Assembly (NCBI GenBank): GCA_047605445.1
Contig: JASGFP010000045.1
Coordinates: 1-27,848 of the forward strand
DNA length: 27,848 nt
Source: JAJXWB01 sp047605445
GTDB taxonomy: Bacteria; Pseudomonadota; Alphaproteobacteria; Rhizobiales; Beijerinckiaceae
Direction of reading: 5' to 3'
Both the position numbers and the translations under genes were made by a program. Position 1 is the first letter of the stretch. Every line of letters starts with the position of its first letter. Below, piece after piece: positions 8,264 to 16,740 of the stretch. The notes beneath the pieces are model-generated. The model saw only the letters and a program-made list of their open reading frames with translations. It ran no database searches and was not told the DNA's origin.

Positions 8264-8998
8264 ATGAACGAACTGGATTTTTCAGGCAAGACGGTCTGCG
8301 TCGTCGGCGGCTCCAGCGGCATCGGCAACGGCATCGCGCAAAGCTTTCGCGCGAAGGGCGCGAGCGTGCATGTGACGGGCACGCGCGCCGCGGCCGGCGA
8401 CTACGACAAGGCGGAAGGTTCCGATCTCGACGGGCTCGCCTACCAGAAGCTCGATGTCGCCGCGCCCGGCGCCGTGGAGGCCTTCGCGCCCGCTTTCACG
8501 ACTCTCGATATTCTCGTGCTGTCGCAGGGCACGGTGCTCTACCGGCGCGGCGAGTTCGAGATGGACGGCTTCCGCAAGGTGATGGAAGTCAACCTCATGA
8601 GCCTGATGGCCTGCGCCGCGAAATTCCACGACATGCTCGCCGCAGCGAATGGCTCGCTCATCATCGTGTCGTCCACGGCGGGCTTCCACGCCACCAAGGG
8701 CAACCCGTCCTACAACGCCTCCAAGACCGGCGCAGTCGGCCTCACGCGCACCTTGGGCCAGGCCTGGGCGGAGGATGGCATTCGCGTCAACGGCATTGCT
8801 CCCGGGTTAGTCGATTCCAAGCTCACCAAGGTGACGACGGACCACCCCAAGCGGCTCGAAGGCGCGCTGTCGCGCATTCCGCTGCATCGCCTCGGCACGC
8901 CGCAGGACATGGCGGGCGCCGCGTTGTTCCTCGCCTCGCCGCTCTCGTCCTACATCGTCGGGCAGACGCTGATCGTCGATGGCGGCCTGATCCTCTGA
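8264..8998 (+). CDS. Short-chain dehydrogenase/reductase (SDR)
   Basis: Family role: NAD(P)-dependent oxidation or reduction of alcohols and ketones. Seen: 244 residues; nucleotide-binding GGSSGIG at 15-21; active-site Asn110 (EVNLMSLM), Ser136/137 (IIVSSTAG), Tyr150 and Lys154 (YNASK); C-terminal IVGQTLIVDGGL. The usual NNAG is replaced by LSQG (about 86-89). ATG at 8264 is chosen over upstream in-frame starts because AAGGATGGGG (8244-8253) precedes it and the SDR fold starts directly. It is followed 10 nt later by a kinase-like gene, forming a two-gene operon. The substrate is unknown. Confidence 0.92.
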   Translation: MNELDFSGKTVCVVGGSSGIGNGIAQSFRAKGASVHVTGTRAAAGDYDKAEGSDLDGLAYQKLDVAAPGAVEAFAPAFTTLDILVLSQGTVLYRRGEFEMDGFRKVMEVNLMSLMACAAKFHDMLAAANGSLIIVSSTAGFHATKGNPSYNASKTGAVGLTRTLGQAWAEDGIRVNGIAPGLVDSKLTKVTTDHPKRLEGALSRIPLHRLGTPQDMAGAALFLASPLSSYIVGQTLIVDGGLIL

Positions 8999-9008
8999 GG
9001 GCCGCGCC

Positions 9009-10052
9009 ATGAGCGAAGAGAAGTGGCAGGACCTCGTCGATCTCGACCGGCTGCGGTCGTGGATGGACGCGCAGAAGCTCGGCGCGGGACCGCTCGAAAA
9101 TCCGCAGCAGCTCGCCGGCGGCACGCAGAACATCCTTCTGCGTTTTTCGCGCGACGGGCGTGACTACGTGCTGCGCCGCTCGCCCGCGAGCCCGCGCGGC
9201 GACGGCGACGCCACCAACCGCCGCGAGGCGCGCGTGCTCGGCGCGCTGGCGCAGACAGACGTCCCGCATCCGCGCCTCATCGCCGCCTGCGCCGGGAAAG
9301 ACGTCATCGGCGGCGCCTTCTATCTCATGGAACCCGTCGACGGCTTCAACGCCGTCGTTGGCATGCCGAACCTGCACAGGTCCGATCCCGCCGTGCGCCG
9401 CCGCATGGGTTTCGCGCTGGTCGACGGCGCTCTGGCGCTCGCGCGCGTCGATCATGTCGCGGTCGGCCTGTCGGATTTCGGCAAGGCCGACGGCTTTCTC
9501 GAACGGCAGGTCCCGCGCTGGCGTGCGTGGCTCGATTCGTATCGCGACTATGAGGGCTGGCCGGGGCCGCAATCCATTCCCGGTCTCGACCGCGTCGCCG
9601 ACTGGCTGACGCAAAACCGGCCGCAGACGTTCAAGGCGGGAATCCTGCATGGCGATTATCACCTCGCCAATGTCATGTACCGCAACGACGGTCCGGAACT
9701 CGCCGCCATCGTCGACTGGGAGCTGGCGACCATCGGCGATCCCCTGCTCGACATGGGCTGGATCATGGCGACATGGCCAGAGCCCGACGGCACGCGCACC
9801 GCCGGCACGATCGCGCAGCCCTGGGACGGATTTCCGGCCATCGAGGAACTAGTCGCGCATTATCAGGCGCACAGCGACCGCGACGCCTCCAACCTTCGCT
9901 GGTACGGCGTGCTCGGCTGCTACAAGCTCGGCATCATTCTGGAAGGATCTTACGCGCGGGCTCTGGCCGGCAAGGCGCCGAAGGCGACGGGCGACAAGCT
10001 GCACGACCATTGTTTGCGTCTGTTTGCGCGCGCGGTGAAGTGGGTGGGATGA
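9009..10052 (+). CDS. APH-fold phosphotransferase family protein (ACAD10/LvaA-like)
   Basis: Family role: aminoglycoside-phosphotransferase-fold kinases. Environmental members of this kind often phosphorylate hydroxyacyl-CoAs or other metabolites rather than antibiotics. Seen: 347 residues; a nucleotide-binding N-lobe with GGTQNILLRF and YVLRRSP; the catalytic loop HGDYHLANVMY (Asp at about 216); the metal-binding DWELATIGDPLLD (Asp at about 236). The arrangement resembles the kinase region of ACAD10/ACAD11 and LvaA. It follows the SDR by 10 nt, so a kinase-plus-dehydrogenase pair is likely, perhaps for catabolism of a hydroxyacid (inference). An acyl-CoA dehydrogenase, common in such clusters, is not present in the window. 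Antibiotic resistance is unlikely. Confidence 0.88.
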   Translation: MSEEKWQDLVDLDRLRSWMDAQKLGAGPLENPQQLAGGTQNILLRFSRDGRDYVLRRSPASPRGDGDATNRREARVLGALAQTDVPHPRLIAACAGKDVIGGAFYLMEPVDGFNAVVGMPNLHRSDPAVRRRMGFALVDGALALARVDHVAVGLSDFGKADGFLERQVPRWRAWLDSYRDYEGWPGPQSIPGLDRVADWLTQNRPQTFKAGILHGDYHLANVMYRNDGPELAAIVDWELATIGDPLLDMGWIMATWPEPDGTRTAGTIAQPWDGFPAIEELVAHYQAHSDRDASNLRWYGVLGCYKLGIILEGSYARALAGKAPKATGDKLHDHCLRLFARAVKWVG

Positions 10053-10088
10053 AGGCGCACCCCCAAAAGCGCCAACGTCACCCCTGAT

Positions 10089-10200
10089 CCTCATCCTGAG
10101 GAGCCCGCGTAGCGCGCGTCTCGAAGGATGGCCGGGCCGTCTTGTCGCGGCTTTGCCACCCTTCGAGACGCGATGCTGTGCTTCGCTCCTCAGGGCGAGG
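10089..10200. repeat. Long imperfect inverted repeat between convergent genes
   Basis: The left arm begins CCTCATCCTGAGGAGC and runs through GCGTCTCGAAGGATGG (to about 10131). The right arm begins CCACCCTTCGAGACGC (10157 on) and ends GCTCCTCAGGGCGAGG at 10200. The arms can pair over about 40 nt with mismatches, with a GC-rich loop between. It fills the space between the convergent kinase and indolepyruvate oxidoreductase genes. Elements with this CTCATCCTGAGGAGC...TCGAAGGATG pattern are, to my knowledge, dispersed intergenic repeats in Bradyrhizobium-like genomes. It could also act as a transcription barrier. Confidence 0.8.
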
Positions 10201-10223
10201 GCTTTGGTTCGGCCCGCGGCGGA

Positions 10224-13200
10224 TCACTCCGCCGCCGTCTTCAACACTTCCGGCGACTTGAACGCCTGCAACAGCCGCTGCCGCTCCACAGCCGCCTTCT
10301 TCGCATTGGCTTCCTTGATGTGCCCGAACCCGCGGATCGTCAGCGGCAGGCGCGCAATCGCGACCGCCGTCGCGTGATTGTCAGCGGTGAGGTTGCCGAG
10401 CAGCGAGAGCATCGTCTGCTCATATTCCTCGATCAGCGCGCGCTCCATGCGCCGCTCCTCGGTGCGCCCGAAGATGTCGAACGTTCCGCCGCGCAGGCCT
10501 TTGAACTTCGCGAGCACGCGCAGCGCCTTCATCATCCACGGCCCGAACTGCTTTTTCTCGAGCCGTCCCGTCGCCGGATTGCGGCGCGCGGCGATCGGCG
10601 GCGCCATGTGGAAGGTAAGCGTGTAATCGCCGTCGAACTGCCTCGCCAGCTTCTGCTGGAACTCGCCGTTGGTGTAGAGACGCGCGACTTCGTATTCGTC
10701 CTTGTAGCTCATCAGCTTGAAGAAGCTCTCGCGCACCGCGTCGGCAAGCGCGCTCGTGCCGCGCACCTTCGCCTGCTCGGCTTTTGCAACGGACTCCACC
10801 AGTTGCGTGTAGCGATGCGCCCAGGCTGCGTCCTGATAGCCCGTGAGAAAAGCGACGCGACGCGCCTGCTTCTGCTCCGGCGTCTCCTCTTCAATCTCGG
10901 GAATTTCCAGCGAGCGGATCGCCTCGTGCACGCGATTGGGATCATGCGCCGCGAGACGGCCCCACGCGAAAGCTTCCTTGTTGGCCTCGATTGCGACGCC
11001 GTTGAGTTCGATCGCGCGGTCGAATGCGGCGAGCGACAGCGGCAGCAGGCCCTTCTGCCAGGCAAAGCCCATCATGAAAGGATTGGTGTAGATAGCGTCG
11101 CCCATCAGCGCGCTGGCGATGCCCGTCGCATCGAGAATGTCGAGGCGATCCGCGCCGAGCGCATCGACCAGACCCTTCTTCACCTGCGCAGTGGCGAAGT
11201 CGAGATCGGGATTGATGACGAAGGCGGCGGTCGGCTGCAGGTCGCCGTTGATGACGGCGCGCGTCACGCCGCGCTCGAGACGCGACAGCGCGTTCGCCTG
11301 CGCCGACACGATCATGTCGCAGCCGATCAACAGATCGGCGCCGCCGGGCGCGATGCGCACCGCTGCGAGATCTTCCGGCTCGGGCGCGAGCCGCACATGG
11401 CTCATCACGGCGCCGTTCTTCTGGCTGAGGCCCGTGAAGTCGAGCGTGGTGCAGCCCTTGCCCTCGACATGCGCGGCCATGCCGATCAGCGCGCCGATGG
11501 TGATGACGCCCGTGCCGCCAATGCCCGTGACCAAAATGCCGTAGGGCTCGGCGAGCGGCCGCATCTGCGGATCGGGCAGGTTCGCGAACACGCCCGCCGA
11601 GTCCGCTTTCGATTTTTCGATCTTGCGCAGGCTGCCGCCGTTGACGGTGACGAAGCTCGGGCAGAAGCCGGTGACGCAGGAAAAATCCTTGTTGCAGTTG
11701 GACTGGTCGATCTGGCGCTTGCGGCCGAGCGGCGTTTCCAGCGGCTTCACCGACACGCAATTCGACTGCTCCGTGCAATCGCCGCAGCTCTCGCACACGA
11801 GGTCGTTGATGAAGGCGCGCTTCGGCGGGTCCGGATAGAGGCCGCGCTTGCGGCGGCGGCGCTTTTCGGCGGCGCAGGTCTGGTCGTAGATCAGGACCGT
11901 CATGCCCTTGATCTCGCGCAGCTCCTTCTGCACGGCGTCGAGCTCGCTGCGGTGATGCACGGTCGCGCCTGCGGGGAAGAAGCCCGCCGGCGGATATTTC
12001 TCGGGCTCGTCGGTGACGATGACGAGTTTCTTCGCGCCTTCGGCGGCCACCTGATGCGCGATCTGCGAAACAGTGAAGCCCGATTCCGCCGGCTGTCCGC
12101 CCGTCATCGCCACAGCGTCGTTGTAGAGGATCTTGTAGGTGATGTTGACGCCCGACGCGGCGGATGCGCGCAAAGCCAAAAGGCCCGAATGCGTATAGGT
12201 GCCGTCGCCGAGATTCTGGAAGATATGCGGCTCGTTGGTGAAAGGCGCCTGGCCGATCCAGTTCGCGCCCTCCCCGCCCATATGCGTAATGGTGGCGGTG
12301 CGGCGCAGCGGATTGTAGAGCGCCATGCCGTGGCAGCCGATGCCCGCCATCGCGCGGCTGCCTTCGGGCACCTTGGTCGACGTGTTGTGCGGACAGCCCG
12401 AGCAGAAATAGGGCGTGCGCGGCGTCTGCGTCGCCGACGGCGCACGCTCCAGCGCTTCGAAACTTTCCAGACGCGCGAGCCGCTGGTCGAGCGCAGCATC
12501 CACATGGCCGAGCCGCTTCAGGCGGCTGACTATCGCGCGCGCCACCATCGTCGGGTTGAGCTCGTTGGTCGACGGCAGCAGGATCGCGCCCGATTCCTCG
12601 CGCTTGCCGACGATGCTCGGCCGCCGATCCGCCGGCATGTTGTAGAGAATGCGCACGAGCTGGTCTTCGATGAAGCCGCGCTTCTCTTCGACCACCAGCA
12701 CGTCCCTCAGCCCATCGGCGAAGCGCTTGGCGCCTTCTTCCTCCAGCGGCCAGGTGAGCGCGACCTTGTAGACGCGCAAACCCATCTCGGCGGCGCGCGC
12801 ATTGGAAATGCCGAGATCGGCCAGCGCCTGCATCACGTCGAGATAGGCCTTGCCGGTCGTGACGATGCCGAGCCGCGCCGGCTTGCCGTCGATCACGATG
12901 CGGTCGAGCGCGTTGGCGCGGGCAAACGCCGCCACCGCCTGCATGCGCGGGCCGTGCAGGCGGGCCTCCTGCTCCAGCGGCGGATCGGGCCAGCGGATAT
13001 TGAGCCCGCCAAGCGGCATTTCGAAATCGGTCGGCGTAATAATGTTGATGCGCGAGGGATCGGTGTGGATAGAGGCGCCGCTTTCGACCGTTTCTGCAAT
13101 CGTCTTGAAGCCGACCCAGCAGCCCGAATAGCGCGACAGCGCGAAGCCCATCAGGCCGAGATCGAGATAATCCTGCACGTTGGCGGGATTGATGATCGGC

Positions 13201-13730
13201 ATGAGAGCGGCGGCATAGATCTGCTCGCTCTGATGCGCGAGCGTCGACGACTGGCAGCCGTGATCGTCGCCGGCGAAGGCCAGCACGCCGCCGTTCTTCG
13301 ACGTGCCCGCGCTGTTGGCGTGCTTCAGCACGTCCACCGAACGGTCGACGCCCGGCCCCTTGCCGTACCAGATGCCGAACACGCCATCGACCGTTGCGCC
13401 CGGGAACATGCCGACCTGCTGCGAACCCCACACGGAGGTCGCCGCGAGGTCTTCGTTCAGCCCGGGCTGGAAATGAATGTTGTGCGCTTTCAGATGCGAC
13501 TTCGCACGCCACAGCGCATGGTCGTACATGCCGAGCGGCGACCCGCGATAGCCGGAGATGAAGCCGCCCGTGTGCAGGCCCGCAGCCTTGTCGCGCTCGT
13601 ATTGCAGGATCGGCAAGCGCACCAGCGCCTGGATGCCGGAAAGATAGATGCGGCCCGACGGCAGCGTGTATTTGTCGTCGATCGAAACGTCGGCGAGATG
13701 CGGCGCTTCTTTGGCGAGAGCCTCGGACAT
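10224..13730 (-). CDS. Indolepyruvate ferredoxin oxidoreductase, fused alpha/beta-type (IorA-IorB)
   Basis: Family role: thiamine-diphosphate enzymes that decarboxylate indolepyruvate, phenylpyruvate or related aryl/branched 2-oxoacids to the acyl-CoA and reduce ferredoxin. Seen: 1168 residues. In order: the N-terminal pyrimidine-type domain (GGFISGYRGSPLG near 55); a TPP-binding region with CSGCPHNTS near 443 and GIGCHGM; a ferredoxin-like cysteine cluster (CESCGDC near 645, then CNKDFSCVTGFCPSF); and a gamma domain (VTGIGGTGVITIG near 731, GLSQKNGAVMSHVR). This length is normal for the proteobacterial fused form. ATG at 13730 has AAGGAAA upstream; the frame's earlier portion is poor. It diverges from an Lrp/AsnC gene, the likely regulator. 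Inferred role: aromatic or branched amino acid catabolism. Confidence 0.94.
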   Translation of the reverse strand: MSEALAKEAPHLADVSIDDKYTLPSGRIYLSGIQALVRLPILQYERDKAAGLHTGGFISGYRGSPLGMYDHALWRAKSHLKAHNIHFQPGLNEDLAATSVWGSQQVGMFPGATVDGVFGIWYGKGPGVDRSVDVLKHANSAGTSKNGGVLAFAGDDHGCQSSTLAHQSEQIYAAALMPIINPANVQDYLDLGLMGFALSRYSGCWVGFKTIAETVESGASIHTDPSRINIITPTDFEMPLGGLNIRWPDPPLEQEARLHGPRMQAVAAFARANALDRIVIDGKPARLGIVTTGKAYLDVMQALADLGISNARAAEMGLRVYKVALTWPLEEEGAKRFADGLRDVLVVEEKRGFIEDQLVRILYNMPADRRPSIVGKREESGAILLPSTNELNPTMVARAIVSRLKRLGHVDAALDQRLARLESFEALERAPSATQTPRTPYFCSGCPHNTSTKVPEGSRAMAGIGCHGMALYNPLRRTATITHMGGEGANWIGQAPFTNEPHIFQNLGDGTYTHSGLLALRASAASGVNITYKILYNDAVAMTGGQPAESGFTVSQIAHQVAAEGAKKLVIVTDEPEKYPPAGFFPAGATVHHRSELDAVQKELREIKGMTVLIYDQTCAAEKRRRRKRGLYPDPPKRAFINDLVCESCGDCTEQSNCVSVKPLETPLGRKRQIDQSNCNKDFSCVTGFCPSFVTVNGGSLRKIEKSKADSAGVFANLPDPQMRPLAEPYGILVTGIGGTGVITIGALIGMAAHVEGKGCTTLDFTGLSQKNGAVMSHVRLAPEPEDLAAVRIAPGGADLLIGCDMIVSAQANALSRLERGVTRAVINGDLQPTAAFVINPDLDFATAQVKKGLVDALGADRLDILDATGIASALMGDAIYTNPFMMGFAWQKGLLPLSLAAFDRAIELNGVAIEANKEAFAWGRLAAHDPNRVHEAIRSLEIPEIEEETPEQKQARRVAFLTGYQDAAWAHRYTQLVESVAKAEQAKVRGTSALADAVRESFFKLMSYKDEYEVARLYTNGEFQQKLARQFDGDYTLTFHMAPPIAARRNPATGRLEKKQFGPWMMKALRVLAKFKGLRGGTFDIFGRTEERRMERALIEEYEQTMLSLLGNLTADNHATAVAIARLPLTIRGFGHIKEANAKKAAVERQRLLQAFKSPEVLKTAAE

Positions 13731-13957
13731 GCGGTTTCCTTCCAAATCGCGGCAGTTCCGCCGTCGGTCCTTTGGAATCAGACTAACGCCTCGAATTGGC
13801 TTGCGCACCCGCTTTTCATATGCGTCCGCCGCGCCTCGGCCATACCGCCGCGCATGTCTGGCGCAATGTCGGGCTTGCGCTGCGGCTTCGTGCGCCGCAC
13901 TTGCCAATCCGTCCAAAATTGGTTCCCTAAGGCCCGGATTCGCGCGGAGCTTCGCCC
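13731..13957. promoter_or_regulatory. Divergent promoter region of the oxidoreductase and Lrp genes
   Basis: This 227-bp gap carries both promoters. Near the Lrp gene is a 10-bp perfect palindrome, CCAAAATTGG (13913-13922), 35 bp before the Lrp start; CCAAT at 13904-13908 gives a second inverted pair with ATTGG. On the other side, GAATTGG occurs at 13793-13799. AT-centred palindromes of this kind are plausible Lrp-family sites, and such regulators usually control their own and the divergent gene. The assignment is inference. Confidence 0.45.
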
Positions 13958-14425
13958 ATGGACGTCATCGACCGCAAAATCCTGCGCGAATTGCAGGCCG
14001 ACGCTTCGATCTCCATCGCTGAATTGTCGGACCGCGTGGGCCTCTCGCAGACGCCGTGCTGGAAGCGCATTCAGAAACTCGAAGCGGCCGGAATCATCCT
14101 CGGCCGCGTCGCGCTGCTGGCGCCCGAAAAGCTCGGGCTCGGCCTCACTGTCTTCGTCTCCATCGAGGCCCCCGATCATTCCGACGGCTGGCTGGCGAAA
14201 TTCGCCGCCGCGGTCTCCGCCATGCCCGAGGTGATGGAATTCTACCGAATGGCCGGCGATGTCGACTACATGCTGCGCGTGGTCGTCGCCGACATGGCCG
14301 CCTACGACGCCTTCTACAAGCGGCTGATCGGCGCAAGCCCGCTGAAGAATGTCACGTCGCGTTTCGCCATGGAGCGGCTCAAGTCGACCACCGCCTACCA
14401 GATAGCCATACCGGCGAAGGCCTGA
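13958..14425 (+). CDS. Lrp/AsnC family transcriptional regulator
   Basis: Family role: DNA-binding regulators that sense amino acids or related metabolites through a C-terminal RAM domain. Seen: 155 residues; N-terminal helix-turn-helix (MDVIDRKILRELQADASISIAELSDRVGLS...CWKRIQKLEAAGII, residues 1-50); effector-binding RAM domain (residues about 65-150) with the typical GDVDYMLRVVVADMAAYDAFYKRLI. It faces the indolepyruvate oxidoreductase gene, so an aromatic amino acid or its 2-oxoacid is a reasonable effector (inference). opgC starts 13 nt after its stop on the same strand, which may bring opgC under the same promoter. Confidence 0.95.
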   Translation: MDVIDRKILRELQADASISIAELSDRVGLSQTPCWKRIQKLEAAGIILGRVALLAPEKLGLGLTVFVSIEAPDHSDGWLAKFAAAVSAMPEVMEFYRMAGDVDYMLRVVVADMAAYDAFYKRLIGASPLKNVTSRFAMERLKSTTAYQIAIPAKA

Positions 14426-14438
14426 GGTCGCAGCAGCG

Positions 14439-15533
14439 ATGCGCGCGCCTAACGAGATCGATTTCTGGCGCGGCTTCGCGCTGCTGACGATCTTCATCAA
14501 CCACATCCCGGGCATTTTCTACGAGCGCTTCACCTCGCGCAATTTCATGCTGGCGGACAGCGCGGAAATGTTCGTCTTCCTCGCCGGCTTCTCGCTTCGG
14601 TTCGTCGTCGGCTCCAGCGAGCGGCCCGTCAGCGTGCACGACGTGACGTTTCGCCTGCTCGGCCGCGCCGTCGAGATCTACGCCGCGCAAATTCTCATCA
14701 CCATGTTCGCACTGGCGATCCTGGCGGCGGCCGGTCATTTTCTCAACCAGCCGGCGCTGCTCGACTGGCACAACGCCGGCCCCGTGTTTCAGGACCCGGT
14801 CGAAACCCATGTCGGCCTCGTGCTGCTCACGCACCAGCTCGGCTATTTCAATATCCTGCCGCTCTACGTCGTCGTCATGTGCATGGCGCCGATGTTCGCC
14901 GTGCTCGATCGCGTGTCGCCTTACCTCGCGCTCGGCGTTTCCTTCGCGATCTGGATGACGGTGCTCGTCACCGGCTTCAACCTGCCGACCTGGCCGGTCG
15001 AGGGCGTCTGGTTCTTCAACCCGCTCGGCTGGCAGTTCGTCTTCGTCTGCGGCTTCGTGCTCGCCCGCAAGGACGGGCCGGGCGCGATCATGCGCCGCAA
15101 CCGGCGCTGGCTGCGCGTTCTCGTCACGCCGATCGTCATTTTGGGGGTGGTGTCCGCATGGAACGGCTTTTCGCCTTCGCCGGGCGACGTGCCGGCGCCC
15201 AAACTCGTCTTTCTCTTTGACAAGACCTACGATTCGCCGGCGCGGGTGTTCCAGTTCCTGTGCGTGGCGCTGTTCCTGTCCGGGCTGTGGGCCCGCCTGC
15301 CGGCCTGGTTTGCCCCGATCAGCGAGTATTTTTCGCGGCTTGGCCGCAATTCGCTCGAAGTCTTCTGCGTCTGCTCGGTGTTAAGTCTGTGCGGACAGAT
15401 CGCCGCCTACATGTATGGCGGCGGTATCGCCAGAGACACGCTCGTGCTATCGATCGGCATAGTAATCATGGGGTTGAGTGCGTGGCTGACCGAATGGCGC
15501 GCAAGATCGCGGGCCTCTTCTTCGCAGGACTGA
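14439..15533 (+). CDS. opgC: OpgC-family integral membrane protein
   Basis: Family role: OpgC proteins are membrane acyltransferase-fold proteins that succinylate osmoregulated periplasmic glucans. Seen: 364 residues; the N-terminal signature MRAPNEIDFWRGFALLTIFINHIPG with DFWRG and NHIPG; FLAGFSLRFVVG; about ten hydrophobic segments; the GWQFVFVCGF segment. These match OpgC-domain proteins of alphaproteobacteria. The ATG is 13 nt after the Lrp stop with a weak Shine-Dalgarno. Its 3' end overlaps the start of an exported SGNH hydrolase by 40 nt. No opgG, opgH or cyclic glucan synthase is in the window, so the glycan acceptor is unknown. Confidence 0.85.
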   Translation: MRAPNEIDFWRGFALLTIFINHIPGIFYERFTSRNFMLADSAEMFVFLAGFSLRFVVGSSERPVSVHDVTFRLLGRAVEIYAAQILITMFALAILAAAGHFLNQPALLDWHNAGPVFQDPVETHVGLVLLTHQLGYFNILPLYVVVMCMAPMFAVLDRVSPYLALGVSFAIWMTVLVTGFNLPTWPVEGVWFFNPLGWQFVFVCGFVLARKDGPGAIMRRNRRWLRVLVTPIVILGVVSAWNGFSPSPGDVPAPKLVFLFDKTYDSPARVFQFLCVALFLSGLWARLPAWFAPISEYFSRLGRNSLEVFCVCSVLSLCGQIAAYMYGGGIARDTLVLSIGIVIMGLSAWLTEWRARSRASSSQD

Positions 15534-16315
15534 GCCTCGTCGGGCTTGGTCTTGTCGGCTTGTCGGCCGCCTGTGCGCAGGACGCCGGCGCCGCCAAAGC
15601 CGACGACCCGCCGCCGCTGAGCGCCCAATGCCAGGCGCCGGCGAGCGATATCGCCGCGCCTGCGCCCCTGCCCAATTTCGCCGCGGTTCTGGCGGCCAAG
15701 AAAAAGGCCCGCATTCTCGCCATCGGCTCGTCCTCGACCTATGGCGTCGGCGCGACGTCGCGCTCGCGCAACTACCCGTCCCAACTGCACGAAATCCTGG
15801 CCAAGGCGCTGCAGGGGGTCGATGTCGAGATCGTCAATCGCGGCGTCTCGGGCGAGGTGGCCGCCACCACCGCCGAGCGGCTGCGCACCGAGGTCGCGCT
15901 CAACCGCCCCGATCTCGTCCTGTGGCAGCTCGGCACCAACGACGCGCTCTCGCGCGTGCCCGCCGACCAGTTCGAGGCGACGGTGCGCTCGACGGTCGAC
16001 TGGCTGAAGGACGACAAGATCGACGTCGTGCTGGTGGGCCTGCAATACACGCCCAAACTGGCGCGCGACAAGAATTACGAGGAGATCCGCGACACGCTGT
16101 TCAAGATCGCGGCCGAAGAAAAGGTGCTCTACATCCGCCGTTACGACGCCATGCGCTTCATCGCGCAGGCGCGCGCTGCGCCTGTGCTGTCGCAGGACGA
16201 ATTCCACCTCAACGATCTCGGCTACCGCTGTATGGCCGAGCATGTGGCGCAGGCGGTGATCGCCAATCTTTTCGTGCGCCGGTTCCGGCCGACCTCGTCG
16301 GGTCTGTATCCTTGA
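15494..16315 (+). CDS. Exported SGNH/GDSL hydrolase
   Basis: Family role: serine esterases/lipases of the SGNH fold that deacylate lipids or glycans. Seen: 273 residues; signal peptide (MARKIAGLFF..., hydrophobic to about 25, cleavage at ACA/QD); a proline-rich linker to about 62; block I IGSSSTYGVG (Ser near 79-80); block II NRGVSG (Gly117); block III GTND (Asn149); block V DEFHLND (Asp235, His238). All four SGNH blocks are present. ATG at 15494 lies inside opgC; GTG at 15482 is an alternative, since both would preserve the signal peptide. The upstream extension of the frame is the opgC region read in another frame. Pairing with opgC suggests it removes or edits acyl groups on an envelope glycan (inference). 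Confidence 0.9.
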   Translation: MARKIAGLFFAGLSLVGLGLVGLSAACAQDAGAAKADDPPPLSAQCQAPASDIAAPAPLPNFAAVLAAKKKARILAIGSSSTYGVGATSRSRNYPSQLHEILAKALQGVDVEIVNRGVSGEVAATTAERLRTEVALNRPDLVLWQLGTNDALSRVPADQFEATVRSTVDWLKDDKIDVVLVGLQYTPKLARDKNYEEIRDTLFKIAAEEKVLYIRRYDAMRFIAQARAAPVLSQDEFHLNDLGYRCMAEHVAQAVIANLFVRRFRPTSSGLYP

Positions 16316-16349
16316 GCCTGAGGTCGCCCGCGGGCGGCCGCAGCTCAAG
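16311..16349 (+). repeat. Imperfect palindrome over the hydrolase stop codon
   Basis: A 39-nt imperfect palindrome begins CTTGAGC and ends GCTCAAG, centred on GCCCGCGGGC. It includes the TGA stop (16313-16315). A strong hairpin is possible, but no T-run follows, so it is either a Rho-type pause/3'-end stabiliser or an extragenic repeat. The rest of the gap to 16503 shows nothing I recognise. Confidence 0.5.
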
Positions 16350-16503
16350 CGCGGTGAGTCGGTATTGGCCGCCCCGGCCTCGATCGCCGGCCCGATCGGC
16401 TCCCAGGTCACGCCCGCGACAACCGGGCGTCAAGCGCGCCGGCGCGGCCCTCGTCTTGCCAGTTCGCCCGGCATGGGCTAGCTCAGAGGCCGGAAAAAGA
16501 GCC

Positions 16504-16740
16504 ATGGCCGAGCAGAAACCCATCAACGTCCAGAACCTCTCGACGATCGTCGCCGTGATGATCCTCGTGGGGACCGAGCTCGTCGGCGCCTCCTGGGCGG
16601 CCGGATGGGCGATCGGCGGCCTTTTCCAGCTCGACGCCACGGTGAGCCGCATCATCGAGGTCGCCTTCGCGCTGATCGGCTTCGTCGGCCTCTATTTCTT
16701 CATGCGCACCGCGATCCGGCACGAGCCGATCCGGGGCTGA
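16504..16740 (+). CDS. Small two-helix membrane protein, unknown function
   Basis: Seen: 78 residues with a short polar N-terminus (MAEQKPINVQN), a hydrophobic segment at about 13-40 (IVAVMILVGTELVGASWAAGW), a second at about 47-68 (IIEVAFALIGFVGLYFFM) and a basic tail. A GGAAAAAGAG Shine-Dalgarno (around 16491-16499) supports ATG 16504; the long upstream frame is not coding. I recognise it only as resembling conserved hypothetical rhizobial membrane proteins. It could be transcribed from the hydrolase promoter or its own. It is convergent with ybgC, with a hairpin repeat overlapping its stop. Confidence 0.8.
   Translation: MAEQKPINVQNLSTIVAVMILVGTELVGASWAAGWAIGGLFQLDATVSRIIEVAFALIGFVGLYFFMRTAIRHEPIRG

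Noticed and set aside
9009..10052. Aminoglycoside resistance gene
   Set aside because: The APH fold is present, but sequence character and pairing with an SDR fit metabolic ACAD10/LvaA-like kinases.
10128..14234. 1368-residue open frame on + opposite the indolepyruvate oxidoreductase gene
   Set aside because: It is the antisense shadow of a clearly recognised protein in GC-rich DNA: arginine/alanine-rich, no domains, and it runs into the Lrp gene in another frame.
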